DNA from: CAYRVF01 sp964427535 | GTDB taxonomy: Bacteria > Chloroflexota > Ktedonobacteria > Ktedonobacterales > JADMIN01 | NCBI GenBank assembly: GCA_964427535.1 | Contig: CAYRVF010000009.1 | Span: forward strand, 1-63,364 | Reading direction: 5' to 3' | DNA: 63,364 bases | Shown: positions 16,430 to 26,044 of the stretch, in pieces | How the letters are laid out: the number at the start of each line of letters is the position of its first letter | How positions within the stretch are numbered: the first letter of the stretch is position 1 | Notes under the pieces: model-generated | Told to the model about the DNA's origin: nothing | Database searches by the model: none | What the model saw: only the letters and a program-made list of their open reading frames with translations | Program-made: the position numbers and the translations under genes

Positions 16430-17035
16430 TCACCGCTTCCTGTTCGCCGTGGAAGCCAGTGGGTTGCGGTTCTCGGCGGCCGCGGCGACGATCTGGGCGA
16501 TGCGCTTGGCACGGGTCTCGGGGCGTTTCGCGCTCTCGATATGCCACAGAAGCTGCTTCTTGGAGGACGCGCTGAACGCCGCGAAGGTGCGCTCGGCGGT
16601 CTCGTTCGCGGCCAGCGCCGCCGCGAGGTCGGGCGGAACGGTCAGCTCCTCGATGCCGTCGTAGGCGCTCCAGGAGCCGTCACGGTGGGCTGCTTCGACG
16701 AGGGCCAGCCCGGCGGGCGTCATCAGTCCCTGGCGTTGCAGTCGCTCGACGCGCTCTTTGTTGAGCTTCGACCACGGGCTATGCGGCTTGCGCGGCGAGA
16801 ACATCTGCATAGACCGCTCACCGTCGAGTGTGTTGGCTCTGCTGTCGATCCAGCCGAAGCACAGCGCCTCCTCGACCGCCTCGGCGTACGGCACGCGCGG
16901 CTTGCCACTACCCTGCTTGTAGTAGATCAGCCACACGCCGGGAGACGTCGCGGCGTGTGCCTCCAGCCAGGCGCGCCACTCGTGCCGGTCGCGCGCATAG
17001 ACCCGCTCCAACTGACCGTTCGGTGTGGTCGCCAT
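16430..17035 (-). CDS. YdeI/OmpD-associated family protein
   Basis: A soluble protein of 201 residues. The family pattern is plain: LERVYARDRHEWRAWLEAHA, GVWLIYYKQGSGKPRVPYAEAVEEALCFGWIDS, then QMFSPRKPHSPWSKLNKERVERL and a C-terminal KKQLLWHIESAKRPETRAKRI helix, as in YdeI-like proteins. The biochemical role of the family is poorly defined. The ATG at 17035 is chosen because GGGGAGGG lies just upstream and the conserved domain begins a few residues later; the longer open frame to 17170 is low complexity. It stands alone, between the HtrA gene and the exopolysaccharide promoter region. Confidence 0.88.
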   Translation of the reverse strand: MATTPNGQLERVYARDRHEWRAWLEAHAATSPGVWLIYYKQGSGKPRVPYAEAVEEALCFGWIDSRANTLDGERSMQMFSPRKPHSPWSKLNKERVERLQRQGLMTPAGLALVEAAHRDGSWSAYDGIEELTVPPDLAAALAANETAERTFAAFSASSKKQLLWHIESAKRPETRAKRIAQIVAAAAENRNPLASTANRKR

Positions 17036-17077
17036 GTTGCCCTCCCCACCAGCAGGTCGCGGACTCCTTGATGCTGC

Positions 17078-17110
17078 GTAGCATAGTCGTAGCATAGTCG
17101 TAGCATAGTT
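17078..17110. repeat. three tandem copies of an 11-bp unit
   Basis: GTAGCATAGTC occurs three times head to tail at 17078, 17089 and 17100, the last ending in T. It lies 43-75 bases upstream of the YdeI-like start, where it could overlap a promoter or operator. Slippage is equally possible. Confidence 0.9.
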
Positions 17111-17285
17111 GTTCGCGCGACCCAGCGGGGAGAGGCACAGTGGGGAAAAGGACGACAAGCCTCCGACCAAGGGGGGATCGGAGACCTGCCGAATGTCGAG
17201 GCGGGTAGTGCTCAGGCGGCGTGCGGGCGCGGGTCCGGTGGATGGGGCTGCCGGGCCGCGTCAGCACGCTCCGTCGCCGTCGCGC

Positions 17286-18779
17286 TTACCCTTGCGCGTT
17301 CGTCGGGCGCTCGCCGAGCGTGACCGTGACGGTGTGCTGCTGGCTGCCGCGGGTGAACGTCACCGTGACCTGCGAGCCAGGGGCGCGATTCTGCAGCGCG
17401 CTCGCCAGGCTGTTGCTGTCCGAGACGGCCTGTCCGTTGATGGCGGTGATGACGTCGCCCGTCTGTATGCCTGCCTGCTGCGCGGGGCTGGCCCCGGCGG
17501 CGTCATTCGCGAAGCCGCCGATGAGCACGCCGCTCTGCACGTTCAGATTATTCGCGGCGGCGATCTGCGGGGTGACGTCCTCACCCTGGATGCCCAGGAA
17601 GCCCTGGCCGGTGCTGGTGAGCTGACCGTGCGCAATGAGCTGCTGCGTGACATACGAGACACGGCTCGACGGAATCGCGTAGCCGATGCCGCTCGCGGCA
17701 GCGCCGGTGTTGGGGTCGACGACGCCGAGCGTCGGAATGCCGACCAGTGAGCCAGAAAGGTCGACGAGGGCGCCGCCGCTATTGCCCGGATTGATCGGCG
17801 CGCTGGTCTGAATCAGCCCGGTCAGCTCTTGCGCCGGACCATTCTGGCCCTCGCTGGCCGAGCGGTTGAGCGCGCTGACGATGCCGAACGTCGCCGACTG
17901 GGTCAGCCCAAGCGGGTTGCCGAGCGCGATGCTGAACTCGCCTACCTGCACCTTCGAGGAATCGGCGATGGCGATGGGCTTGAGGCCGGTCGCGTTGATC
18001 TTGAGCACGGCCAGGTCATCCTGCGGGTCGGTGCCGACGATCCTGGCCGACTGCGTCGACCCGTTGGAGAGCGTCACCTTGAAGGTGTTGAAGCCCTGCA
18101 CGACATGGTCATTGGTGACGATGTAGCCGTCGCTGGTCAGGATGTCGCCCGAGCCGATGGCCTCCTGTGAGCCGCCCGTGCTGGTGATCTCGACTACCGA
18201 TGGCTGCACGGCCTTCACGACGCTCTCGACATCCGACTGCAGCGCCGCCGCGCCCGACGAGGAGGAGACTGTCACCGGCGCGGAGGTCGCGCCGATGGTC
18301 ACCGACGGCGCGCTCGACGAGTGGGTCGCGATGCCGATCCACGCGCCGATGCCGGCCACGGCGATCAGCAGCACCAACGCCAGCAGCAGCAGCGGCAATA
18401 TACGACGCCGTCGTGGGCTCGGCGGAACGTTGTAGCCCATGTCGAACGGCGGAACATAGTAGGGAGGCGCGCCGTTAGCACTGGTGGTACCCGTCGTGCC
18501 GGAGTATGGCCGCGGGTTCTCCCAGGCAGACCATCCTCCCGGCGGAGGAGTCTGCGGCGACGTGGGGGTCTCTGGCGTGCCGCTCTCGCTCGCCGAAGAC
18601 GTGCCCGTGGTCTGGCCAGCAGCCGGAGCGCCGTATGCCGGATATGTCGGGGGCGGAGCCGGCGTCTCAGCCGGAGTGCCGTACGTCGGAGGATTCTCCT
18701 GGCGGGGCGCGTTTGCCGCGCCTGAGGAGTCGGGTCCTGAGGGAGTCCCGAATGATGGGGGCGTCGTAAAAGTCGACAT
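17286..18779 (-). CDS. HtrA/DegQ-type membrane-anchored serine protease with PDZ domain
   Basis: A protein of 497 residues. A long Pro/Gly/Thr-rich cytoplasmic N-terminus (1 to about 120) precedes one membrane helix (ILPLLLLALVLLIAVAGIGAWIG). The trypsin-like domain shows all three catalytic segments: TNDHVV (His), DDLAVLKI (Asp) and NPGNSGGAL (Ser). A single C-terminal PDZ domain carries GFLGIQGEDVTP and GIQTGDVITAINGQAV. This layout fits an envelope quality-control protease facing outward. The ATG at 18779 is preferred over an upstream in-frame ATG because the family N-terminus begins there. Divergent from the SIMPL gene. Confidence 0.93.
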   Translation of the reverse strand: MSTFTTPPSFGTPSGPDSSGAANAPRQENPPTYGTPAETPAPPPTYPAYGAPAAGQTTGTSSASESGTPETPTSPQTPPPGGWSAWENPRPYSGTTGTTSANGAPPYYVPPFDMGYNVPPSPRRRRILPLLLLALVLLIAVAGIGAWIGIATHSSSAPSVTIGATSAPVTVSSSSGAAALQSDVESVVKAVQPSVVEITSTGGSQEAIGSGDILTSDGYIVTNDHVVQGFNTFKVTLSNGSTQSARIVGTDPQDDLAVLKINATGLKPIAIADSSKVQVGEFSIALGNPLGLTQSATFGIVSALNRSASEGQNGPAQELTGLIQTSAPINPGNSGGALVDLSGSLVGIPTLGVVDPNTGAAASGIGYAIPSSRVSYVTQQLIAHGQLTSTGQGFLGIQGEDVTPQIAAANNLNVQSGVLIGGFANDAAGASPAQQAGIQTGDVITAINGQAVSDSNSLASALQNRAPGSQVTVTFTRGSQQHTVTVTLGERPTNAQG

Positions 18780-19121
18780 CGCTCTTGTCCTTACCCTATC
18801 GGCGGACGGTTCCGCCAATCGCTCTGCCCGGCGGTCTCAGCCGCACCCGCATATTGGCTCGTCATTTCTCATCCGCTGATGCTACTGTATACGTCAAGAC
18901 TGAACGCATCGTACCGCTTGCTGAACCTTCGCTGAAGATTCTCGGGCTGATGACGCGCGCGGCGCAACCCCCAGACGGCCCGGTGCGAGAGGCGTCGTTC
19001 GGGCGCCTTCGGCTCCCGGATAACGTCTGCGAACCACGGAACTCCTGACGCTTTGCAACGTCTACGTATGAGCGGGCGTGCGGGTGGAAGCGTGTCAGCA
19101 GCAGGGGCTGAGGAGTGCGCC
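18780..19121. other. divergent intergenic region between the HtrA and SIMPL genes
   Basis: 342 bases without a gene. It must hold promoters for both flanking genes. A TTGACG word lies on the minus strand at 18892-18897, but no well-spaced -10 accompanies it, so nothing firm is called. Confidence 0.4.
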
Positions 19122-19820
19122 ATGAAGAACCCAGGGGCTGGCGACGTGTCTGGACTGTCTTCCGCTACCTCTGCATCACAGATTACGGTGGTGGGCCGGG
19201 GCACGGCGCGCGTCGTGCCTGATATCGCGCAGGTGACGATTGGCGTGCAGGTGGAGGCGCCGACCGCTCGCGAGGCCAGCGCCCAGAGCGCGGCGGCGAT
19301 GCGGCGCGTACTCGATACGCTGGCTGCGCACGGTGTCGAGAGGCGCGACGTACGGACCGGACACGTGATGCTCTCTCCACGCTATGAGTCCTCGCCGGAG
19401 GGTCCGCCGCGACGCGTGGGCCATACCGCCACCAATACCGCCGACGTGACGCTGACTGCCATCGATACGGTGGGCGAGGTGATCGACGCGGTCGTCGAGG
19501 CGGGCGGCGACGATGTGCTGGTCCAGGGGGTGCGCCTCGCCGTGCGCGATACGAGCGTAGCGCAGGTCGAGGCCCGGCATGCCGCGCTCGCCGATGCGCT
19601 CGCCCAGGCGCGCGACATCGTCCAGGTGATGGGCCTGAGTCTGGGCGCGCCGCTCACCATCGCGCCCGCGCAGGCGGGAATCGGTCCACGCGGCTTTGCT
19701 GCCCCTATGATGCAAGCCGCCTATGCGCGCGCGGCGCCCACGCCCATCGAGGCGGGCGAGGTCGAGGTTGCCGTCGAGCTAGAGGTGACCTTCGGCGCGC
19801 GTCCGGTCTCCGGTGTATGA
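19122..19820 (+). CDS. SIMPL domain (DUF541) protein
   Basis: A protein of 232 residues. ITVVGRGTARVVPDIAQVTIGV at about residues 20-42 is the typical opening strand of the SIMPL/DUF541 domain. The alternating segments AAAMRRVLDTLAAHGVERRDVRT and ADVTLTAIDTVGEVIDAVVEAGGD follow, with a late VEVAVELEVTFG strand. Family members are often periplasmic or surface proteins, but no signal peptide is visible here, so the location is unclear. ATG at 19122 has GAGGAGTG just upstream. The function of the domain is not established. Confidence 0.85.
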   Translation: MKNPGAGDVSGLSSATSASQITVVGRGTARVVPDIAQVTIGVQVEAPTAREASAQSAAAMRRVLDTLAAHGVERRDVRTGHVMLSPRYESSPEGPPRRVGHTATNTADVTLTAIDTVGEVIDAVVEAGGDDVLVQGVRLAVRDTSVAQVEARHAALADALAQARDIVQVMGLSLGAPLTIAPAQAGIGPRGFAAPMMQAAYARAAPTPIEAGEVEVAVELEVTFGARPVSGV

Positions 19821-20020
19821 CCGGGCATTCGCGTCACACCGCGACGAGGCATGGAAGCCATGACGCTGAGCGTTGAGAAATCTCTCCTTGACATTGCTGA
19901 GCTACGCACATATGACTAGCGCAGCATCGCATTCTCTCCTAGTGATGTGTGGTTGCCTTCTTAATATATAGAATAGCCCAACCGCACGCTCCGGTCTGTT
20001 TCGCACGGAGGGGGAGTATC

Positions 20021-20764
20021 GTGGAGAAGCTCTCGACGTCTGGCGCACAAGACCTCTACGCGCAAGACCTCTACATGAGTGGCGACTACCTGAAGCTCAT
20101 GCCGTCCTGGCATGTCGAAGAATCGGCGGGCAAGGTCAAGACGATGCGGGCGATGCTGGCCAGCAATAAACTCATGCCGGCCAGCATCTTCGACATCGGG
20201 TGTGGCGCTGGCGAAGTGTTGCGCCTGCTGCAGCAAACGCTGCCGTCCACGACAGAGTTGACCGGCTACGACATCTCGCCGCAGGCGCTGGAGCTCGCGG
20301 CGCCTCGGGCCAATGACCGGCTCCACTTCGTCCAGGGCGATATGCCGCGCGGCGCGGGTGAGCGCGCCGATCTCTTGCTCGTGCTGGACGTGCTCGAGCA
20401 CCTGGAAGATTATTTCAGCTTTCTGCGCGAGCTGCGTCCGCACGGCACGCACTCGCTCTTCTTCTTCCCGCTGGACCTCTCCGTCCAGACGGTGCTCCGG
20501 CCCAAGGGCCTGCTGCGCCTGCGCGACATGTATGGGCATCTCCACTATTTCACCCGCGAGACCGCGCTGCGGACGCTGACCGAGACTGGCTACACCATCG
20601 TCGATGCCCGTTACACCAGCGAGATGATCGACCTGCCAACACGGCTCGTCGGGCGCAACCTCATCAAGTATCCGCGCAAGGCGCTGTTCGCGCTCAACCA
20701 GAGCGTCGCGGCCCACCTGCTCGGCGGCTATCGCCTGCTGGTGCTCGCCCGCAACGCGGCGTAG
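20021..20764 (+). CDS. class I SAM-dependent methyltransferase
   Basis: A protein of 247 residues. Motif I is IFDIGCGAGEVLRLL near residues 48-62, followed by an acidic strand end (ELTGYDISPQALELA), then LHFVQGDMP and DLLLVLDVLEHLED, the typical order of the Rossmann methyltransferase core. The C-terminal part (YGHLHYFTRETALRTLTETGY) resembles methyltransferases of sugar or polyketide pathways. GTG at 20021 is selected because GGAGGGGGAG lies at the right distance. A near-duplicated AQDLYAQDLY is seen near the N-terminus. The substrate cannot be named; the neighbours give no pathway. Confidence 0.85.
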   Translation: MEKLSTSGAQDLYAQDLYMSGDYLKLMPSWHVEESAGKVKTMRAMLASNKLMPASIFDIGCGAGEVLRLLQQTLPSTTELTGYDISPQALELAAPRANDRLHFVQGDMPRGAGERADLLLVLDVLEHLEDYFSFLRELRPHGTHSLFFFPLDLSVQTVLRPKGLLRLRDMYGHLHYFTRETALRTLTETGYTIVDARYTSEMIDLPTRLVGRNLIKYPRKALFALNQSVAAHLLGGYRLLVLARNAA

Positions 20765-20782
20765 AGACGCCCGTCAGGCGCG

Positions 20783-21367
20783 CTACCCGAGCGCCGCGAG
20801 CACGTCTCGCGCGTGCGCGATGGTCGCCTGGCGCGGAAAGACCTTCTGTGTGAGCACGCGGTGGACTTCCTCGTCGGCGTCGGAGCAGCAGTCTTCGACG
20901 ACGACGAGCGAGTAGTCGGCGTCCGCCGCCCAGCGCACCGTCGAGAGCACGACACCGCTCGTCGAGATGCCCATCAGCACGAGCGACGACCGTCCCTGCG
21001 CGCGGAGAATCGTCTCCAGATCGGTGGTGCTGAACGCGCCGACACGCCGCTTCACCACCACCGGCTCGTCCGCGCGCGGCGCGACCTCCGGGGCGATCTC
21101 GGCGCCGGGTGTGCCCTCCAGCAGGCGCCCGGTCGCACGGATGGCGGAGAAGGTCTTATTGCGCGGGCTGGCCTCGGGGTATCCCGGACGAAAGCGCACG
21201 ACGACGTATATCACGGGGATGCGCGCCGCGCGGGCCGCCTCAATCACCTGCGACGCGCGTTCGATCAGTCCCGGATCGCGTTCTCGGGCGCTGGCTACCA
21301 TGTCGCGCTGATAGTCCATCACGAGCAGCGCGGTGTGCTCGCGGTCGATCTGAAGTGTATCTGCCAT
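20783..21367 (-). CDS. isochorismatase-fold hydrolase lacking the usual catalytic cysteine
   Basis: A protein of 194 residues with the alpha/beta fold signature ALLVMDYQRDMV (catalytic Asp) and the conserved Lys in VVVKRRVGAFSTTDL. The segment that normally reads GxxTxxCV here reads GISTSGVVLST, so Val stands at the nucleophile position. Cysteine-dependent amidase activity is therefore doubtful. True isochorismatases work without cysteine, so an ether-cleaving or other Asp-based reaction remains possible. The ending DADEEVHRVLTQKVFPRQA is well preserved, which points to a functional subfamily and not decay. Convergent with the methyltransferase gene, 18 bases apart. Confidence 0.85.
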   Translation of the reverse strand: MADTLQIDREHTALLVMDYQRDMVASARERDPGLIERASQVIEAARAARIPVIYVVVRFRPGYPEASPRNKTFSAIRATGRLLEGTPGAEIAPEVAPRADEPVVVKRRVGAFSTTDLETILRAQGRSSLVLMGISTSGVVLSTVRWAADADYSLVVVEDCCSDADEEVHRVLTQKVFPRQATIAHARDVLAALG

Positions 21368-21618
21368 GAGCGGAAGTTGGTCCTTTCTGAGTGTGTGGGT
21401 GCCGCTAGCGGTTGATCGGGCTCATATCATTACAGTATAGCGGTCGCAAGCGAGGGGGTCGGGACTCTGCGGACCCAGAGGGGGGGTCCGCATGCGACGT
21501 TCCAGAATGAACACCGCATGGTAGAATGGCGTCGCGTCAGCCGCTGACTGCTCTTGGTTGGCTGACGGCCAGAGAGCGCGAGTGCGAGTGCGGGGATGGC
21601 GGAGAGGAGCGCGAGGAG

Positions 21619-22206
21619 ATGGGCGATGCGACGCAGACGACCCTGCTGGGAGCGGCGATCGCGGCGGCGTCAGGGGTGGTGGTCGCGCTCTTCACGTATG
21701 CGCTCTCACTCTGGCACGAGGCACGGCTCGATCGGCGCCTGCGCCGCAACACGCGCACGCTGCTCGCGCTGGAGGTGGAATCGAACCGCTCGGCGTTGCG
21801 CGCGTTCTGGACGACCATCAATGCCCTGGATACGGAACCCTATCCACCAGAAGACGCACGTCACCTCACTGCGATGTTCTCCTCTGACCTGCTGACTTAC
21901 GCCCTGCCAGAATGGAGCGTCGTGCGCTGGCATCACCTCGCGGCAAAGTTCCTGCCCGCCCTGCGCTCGAAAGAGCTGCTCACACTCGACACGCTCTACC
22001 GCGACCTCGACACCGTCCGCGACCTGCATACGCGCCTCGTCACGATGACGCCCGAGAACTGGGCCGACCTGCGCCGGAACATGGACGGACGGTTCTGGGC
22101 GAACGACCTCGCGCGAGAGCGGATGCCCTTCTACACACGGCTCGCGGCGAGCGTCACGCGGGTCCTCGACGCGCCTGCCCTCGACGCGCCTGCCCTCGAC
22201 GCATAA
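21619..22206 (+). CDS. hypothetical protein with one N-terminal membrane helix
   Basis: A protein of 195 residues, family not recognised. Residues 8-32 (LLGAAIAAASGVVVALFTYALSLW) form a single membrane helix. The remainder is a soluble, helix-rich region with many Arg and Leu residues (LDRRLRRNTRTLLALEVESNRSALRAF), probably on the cytoplasmic side. The C-terminus ends in a small in-frame tandem repeat, LDAPALDAPALDA, encoded by a 15-bp unit. ATG at 21619 follows GGAGAGGAGC; the open frame begins earlier, at 21526. No operon partner is evident. Confidence 0.65.
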   Translation: MGDATQTTLLGAAIAAASGVVVALFTYALSLWHEARLDRRLRRNTRTLLALEVESNRSALRAFWTTINALDTEPYPPEDARHLTAMFSSDLLTYALPEWSVVRWHHLAAKFLPALRSKELLTLDTLYRDLDTVRDLHTRLVTMTPENWADLRRNMDGRFWANDLARERMPFYTRLAASVTRVLDAPALDAPALDA

Positions 22207-22471
22207 CCCCCTCCCGAGAACGGCCTCCCCTTGAACGTATGCTAGCTTGCATGCTACTCTTGCCTGTATGCTTGCCGGGCATCCGTGCACCTGAGCACGC
22301 AGGCGCGAGTGTCCGGGTGGTCGCTGGCTGGCGCGTTACAGGCCAGATGCCGCCGCGTTCCACCTATATAGGAGCCAGGCGCCGCGGGCGGGCAGGGACT
22401 CGGTTGGCGCGCTGCGGGAGTGTGCGCACTGGCGACTGACCCAGCGTTGGGGCAGACGAAAGGGAGAGAGG

Positions 22472-25400
22472 ATGAGAGACAGACTGCGACGACTGCGTCC
22501 GCACCGCAAGCGGCTCGCCCTCGGGGTAATGGCCGTGGTGGTGACCAGCATGCTCGCGGCCGCCGCGCTCTACAGCGTGCGCGCCGACGGCTCCATCGCG
22601 AGTGATGGGCCGGGTGCGACGGCGTACTTCGACCTCGGCCGCAAAGACTGCCTGGGCACCGCCCAGAACACGACGTCGAAAGTCTGGTATACCGTCGCCA
22701 ACGGCGCGCTGAGCGACGTCTACTATCCCACCGACGACAACACCAACGTCAAATCGCTCCAGTACATCGTCACCGACGGCAGCACCTTCACCGATCTGCA
22801 GACGCGCGACATGACCTACACCGTCGCGCTGCCCGACGCCCAATCGCTCGACTGCCGTGTCACGGCGACGGCCAAGAGCGGCAAATATCGCATCATCACC
22901 GACTACCTCACCGATCCGGCGCACAACACGGTCGTGATGCGTATGCATTTCGAGCCGCTCGTCGGCACGAACGCGAACTACCAGCTCTACGTGCGCTACG
23001 ATCCGACCGTCAACGGTAACGGTGGCGGCGGGCAGGCCAACGGCGGCGCCGATAGCGCGACGACCGACACCTCCACCGGGCATAACATCCCCGTCGCGTA
23101 CGACACGAACACCCGGTCGCAGGCAGTCAACCGCGATTATGCGGTGCCGGTCTACACCGCGCTCGACGCCTCGACCCCCTTCTCGCAGGTCAGCTCGGGA
23201 TTCGTCGGCGCACAGAGCGACGGCCTGACCCAGCTCGACGCCGCGCACAGCCTGACGGCCACCTATACGGGTACGGGCGCGAACAACGGCAACGTCGTGC
23301 AGACGGCGCAGGTGCCGCTGCATGGCGGCTACGTTACGATCGCGCTCGGCTTCGGTCAGACGCAGGCCGACGCGGTCGCTCAGGCCGAGGGCTCGCTCGC
23401 CACCCACTTCGAACAGATGCAGAAGCAGTTCGACAGCGGCTGGCACGCCTACGACAACGGGTTGAATCCACCGGTCGCACGGGGCCAGCAGGTGCCGCAG
23501 GGCGTGGACGCGCGGGCGCTCGGCGCGCAGTATTACTACTCGGCCAACGTGCTCAAGGCCTCCGAGGATAAGACGTTCCCCGGCGCGGTCTCGGCGGGCC
23601 TGGCGGCTCCGTGGGGGCAGGCAGTCGTCGCGAACGACCCGAACAACCTCTACTTCGGCTCCTACCGTGAGATCTTCGCCCGCGACCTCTATGAGGCATG
23701 GACCGGCTTCTACCTGGACGGCGACACGACCACCGCGCGCGACGCCGTCACCTTCCTGTTCAATCGCCAGCAGCAGGCTGATGGCTCGATGCCGCGCAAC
23801 AGCCTGCTCAACGGCAAGGTCGCGCCCGACTCGTTCAACACACAGCTTGACGAGGCCAGCTACCCCATCGTCATGGCGTACCAGATGGGGATGACCGACC
23901 CGACGCTCTATTCGCAGCACATCAAGCCGGCGGCGAACTTCGTGATGAGCCACGGCCCGTCGTATGGTGTGGAGCGCTGGGAAGAGCAGACCGGCTACTC
24001 ACCCTCCACCATCTCGGCGGAGATCGCGGGTCTGGTCGCGGCGGCTTCGCTAGCCCAGGCCAACGGCGACACCACCAGCGCGCGGGTCTGGCTGGGCACC
24101 GCCGACGACTGGCAGCGCCAGATCGAGAACTGGACCGTGACGACCAACGGCCCGGCGGCGAACCATCCGTACTTCATCCGCCTCTCCAAGACGGGCGACC
24201 CGAACGCCGCGATTTCCTATAACGTCGGCAACGGCGGGCCGACCCTCGACCAGCGCGCCGTCATCGACGCGGGCTTCCTGGAGCTGGTGCGGCTGGGCGA
24301 GAAGCCCGCGAACGACCCGAACATCGTGCAGTCGCTGCCGGTAGTGGATGCGACCATCGAGTCGAACACCAGCAGCGGACCGGGCTGGCACCGCTACAAC
24401 GGCGATGGCTACGGTGACGGCTACAACGACGGCCACGGCCCGAACGGGCATCCGTGGGCGCCGTCGGGCCAGGGCACCGGGCATGTCTGGCCGGCGCTGT
24501 CGGGGGAGCGCGGCGAGTATGATCTCGCGGCGGGCGACGGCTCGACGGCGGTCTCGCTGCTGAGCACGATGCACAACTTCGCCTCGGGCGTGGGCCTCAT
24601 CCCCGAGCAGGACTGGGAGGACCCGGCCGTCGCCGCCTCACCTTATGGCAGCGACCCGACGACGGCCTCCATCGGCTTCCAGAACGGGCAGGCCGCTGGG
24701 TCCGCTGCGCCGCTGACGTGGTCGATGGGCGCGTACGTGCGCCTGACGCGCGACCTCTCCGCCGGCACGATTCTGGAGCGCCCGGCGAACACCTATGACC
24801 GCTACGTAACGCATCCCGTCGGGCAGACGACGCTCAGCGTCACCAGCCCGGCCAATGGCTCGTCCGCCAGCGGCTCGGTGACGGTGACTGGCACGACGGC
24901 GCCGGGCAACACGGTGACAGTTGCCGCGACCAACACCGACAACAACAGCGCGACGACGTTCGCCACGACGCAGGCCGCCGCCGACGGCTCGTTCTCGGTG
25001 ACGGTGACGGTGAGTGGCGGAACGAGCGTGCTGACCACGGTGGCGACCAGCCCGACCGGCGCGACGGCGCACGACCAGCGCAGCGTGGTCTACGACTTCA
25101 CGCCGGGCACGCTCGTCTTCGAGCAGACCGACCCATCCAACGACGACAATGGGCCGGGGACGTACGCCTACCCGACGGCGGGCGACTTCCACGCGGGCGC
25201 GTTCGACATGCAAGACTTCAAGGTCTACGACGCGGGCGACACGATCTACTTCAAGGTGCAGGTGCGCGACCTGACACCGACGTTCGGCAGCCCGCTCGGC
25301 GCCCAGCTCGTGGATGTCTACGTCCACGACCCGAAGGCGACGACGACCTCGACGGCCGCGGCGTACGCCTCGCGCAACTATCAGATCGCACCCGATGCCG

Positions 25401-25807
25401 CCTGGAGCCAGCTCCTGGAGGTGCAGGGCTTCGGCCAGGCGTGGAAAGACGCGACCGGCAAGCCGCTCGGCACGATCAGCATCAGCGCCAATGCCGTCTC
25501 GCGCTATATCACCTTCAGTGTTCCGGCGGCGACGCTGGGGCACCCGACGAGCGGGTGGGGCTTTACCGTCACGCTGACCGGGCAGGACGGCTTCAGCTCC
25601 GACCAGGCGCGCTCCTTCGCCTCGACGCCGCAGCCGTACAACTTCGGCGTCTGCGCGGCGGGCGTGAGCAACCCGCTCTGCAACGTCGATCCGAACCGCG
25701 TGCCGAAGGTGATGGACACGCTGACACCGCCGGGCGTGAGCCAGGCCGACGAGCTGAACTACCTCGCCCACAGCCCCGTCACGCTGGAGGACGTGACGAT
25801 ACCGTAG
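22472..25807 (+). CDS. secreted glucodextranase-type glycoside hydrolase (GH15)
   Basis: An exported protein of 1,111 residues with the four-part plan of Arthrobacter glucodextranase. A signal segment lies at about 15-37. Domain N (about 45-330) is a beta-sandwich opening with DGPGATAYFDLGRKDCLGT. The (alpha/alpha)6 GH15 catalytic domain spans about 340-790. ERWEEQTGYSPSTISAEIAGL holds the general-acid glutamate (504/505), and GLIPEQDWEDP holds the general base (Glu712). An Ig-like domain B (about 800-880) and a C-terminal sandwich related to Glucodextran_C (about 890-1111) follow. It would release glucose from the non-reducing ends of alpha-glucans such as dextran. GGGAGAGAGG directly precedes the ATG. 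Exact linkage preference cannot be read from sequence. Confidence 0.9.
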   Translation: MRDRLRRLRPHRKRLALGVMAVVVTSMLAAAALYSVRADGSIASDGPGATAYFDLGRKDCLGTAQNTTSKVWYTVANGALSDVYYPTDDNTNVKSLQYIVTDGSTFTDLQTRDMTYTVALPDAQSLDCRVTATAKSGKYRIITDYLTDPAHNTVVMRMHFEPLVGTNANYQLYVRYDPTVNGNGGGGQANGGADSATTDTSTGHNIPVAYDTNTRSQAVNRDYAVPVYTALDASTPFSQVSSGFVGAQSDGLTQLDAAHSLTATYTGTGANNGNVVQTAQVPLHGGYVTIALGFGQTQADAVAQAEGSLATHFEQMQKQFDSGWHAYDNGLNPPVARGQQVPQGVDARALGAQYYYSANVLKASEDKTFPGAVSAGLAAPWGQAVVANDPNNLYFGSYREIFARDLYEAWTGFYLDGDTTTARDAVTFLFNRQQQADGSMPRNSLLNGKVAPDSFNTQLDEASYPIVMAYQMGMTDPTLYSQHIKPAANFVMSHGPSYGVERWEEQTGYSPSTISAEIAGLVAAASLAQANGDTTSARVWLGTADDWQRQIENWTVTTNGPAANHPYFIRLSKTGDPNAAISYNVGNGGPTLDQRAVIDAGFLELVRLGEKPANDPNIVQSLPVVDATIESNTSSGPGWHRYNGDGYGDGYNDGHGPNGHPWAPSGQGTGHVWPALSGERGEYDLAAGDGSTAVSLLSTMHNFASGVGLIPEQDWEDPAVAASPYGSDPTTASIGFQNGQAAGSAAPLTWSMGAYVRLTRDLSAGTILERPANTYDRYVTHPVGQTTLSVTSPANGSSASGSVTVTGTTAPGNTVTVAATNTDNNSATTFATTQAAADGSFSVTVTVSGGTSVLTTVATSPTGATAHDQRSVVYDFTPGTLVFEQTDPSNDDNGPGTYAYPTAGDFHAGAFDMQDFKVYDAGDTIYFKVQVRDLTPTFGSPLGAQLVDVYVHDPKATTTSTAAAYASRNYQIAPDAAWSQLLEVQGFGQAWKDATGKPLGTISISANAVSRYITFSVPAATLGHPTSGWGFTVTLTGQDGFSSDQARSFASTPQPYNFGVCAAGVSNPLCNVDPNRVPKVMDTLTPPGVSQADELNYLAHSPVTLEDVTIP

Positions 25808-25836
25808 GGCTGGACTTCTCGCCCATCGCCCGTTGG

Positions 25837-25883
25837 GCAGCACCTCTCCCCCAACCCCCTTCCCTCTCAGGGGAGGGGTCGTG
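25837..25883. repeat. GC-rich palindromic repeat element
   Basis: Begins GCAGCACCTCTCCCCC and continues with CCCCTTCCCTCTCAGGGG arms. It is one of the dispersed family members in this window and lies 30 bases past the glucodextranase stop. A smaller CCCCTCTCC/GGGGAGGGG pair follows at 25922-25948. Confidence 0.8.
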
Positions 25884-26044
25884 AGGCGAGAGTTCGCTGC
25901 CATGGGCACGCGCGTTCGCATCCCCTCTCCGGCTGCTGCTGGGGAGGGGATGCGTGTTTATGATGGCGAGGTTTTCTGGCGCATGGCGGCCGGATGGGCA
26001 TACACTTACAAGGACAGGAGCACACCGCGACGGGAGGAGGGCGC

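Noticed and set aside
22364..23953. Long minus-strand frame (529 codons) opposite the glucodextranase gene
   Set aside because: It lies antisense to well-conserved GH15 domains and has no motif of its own.
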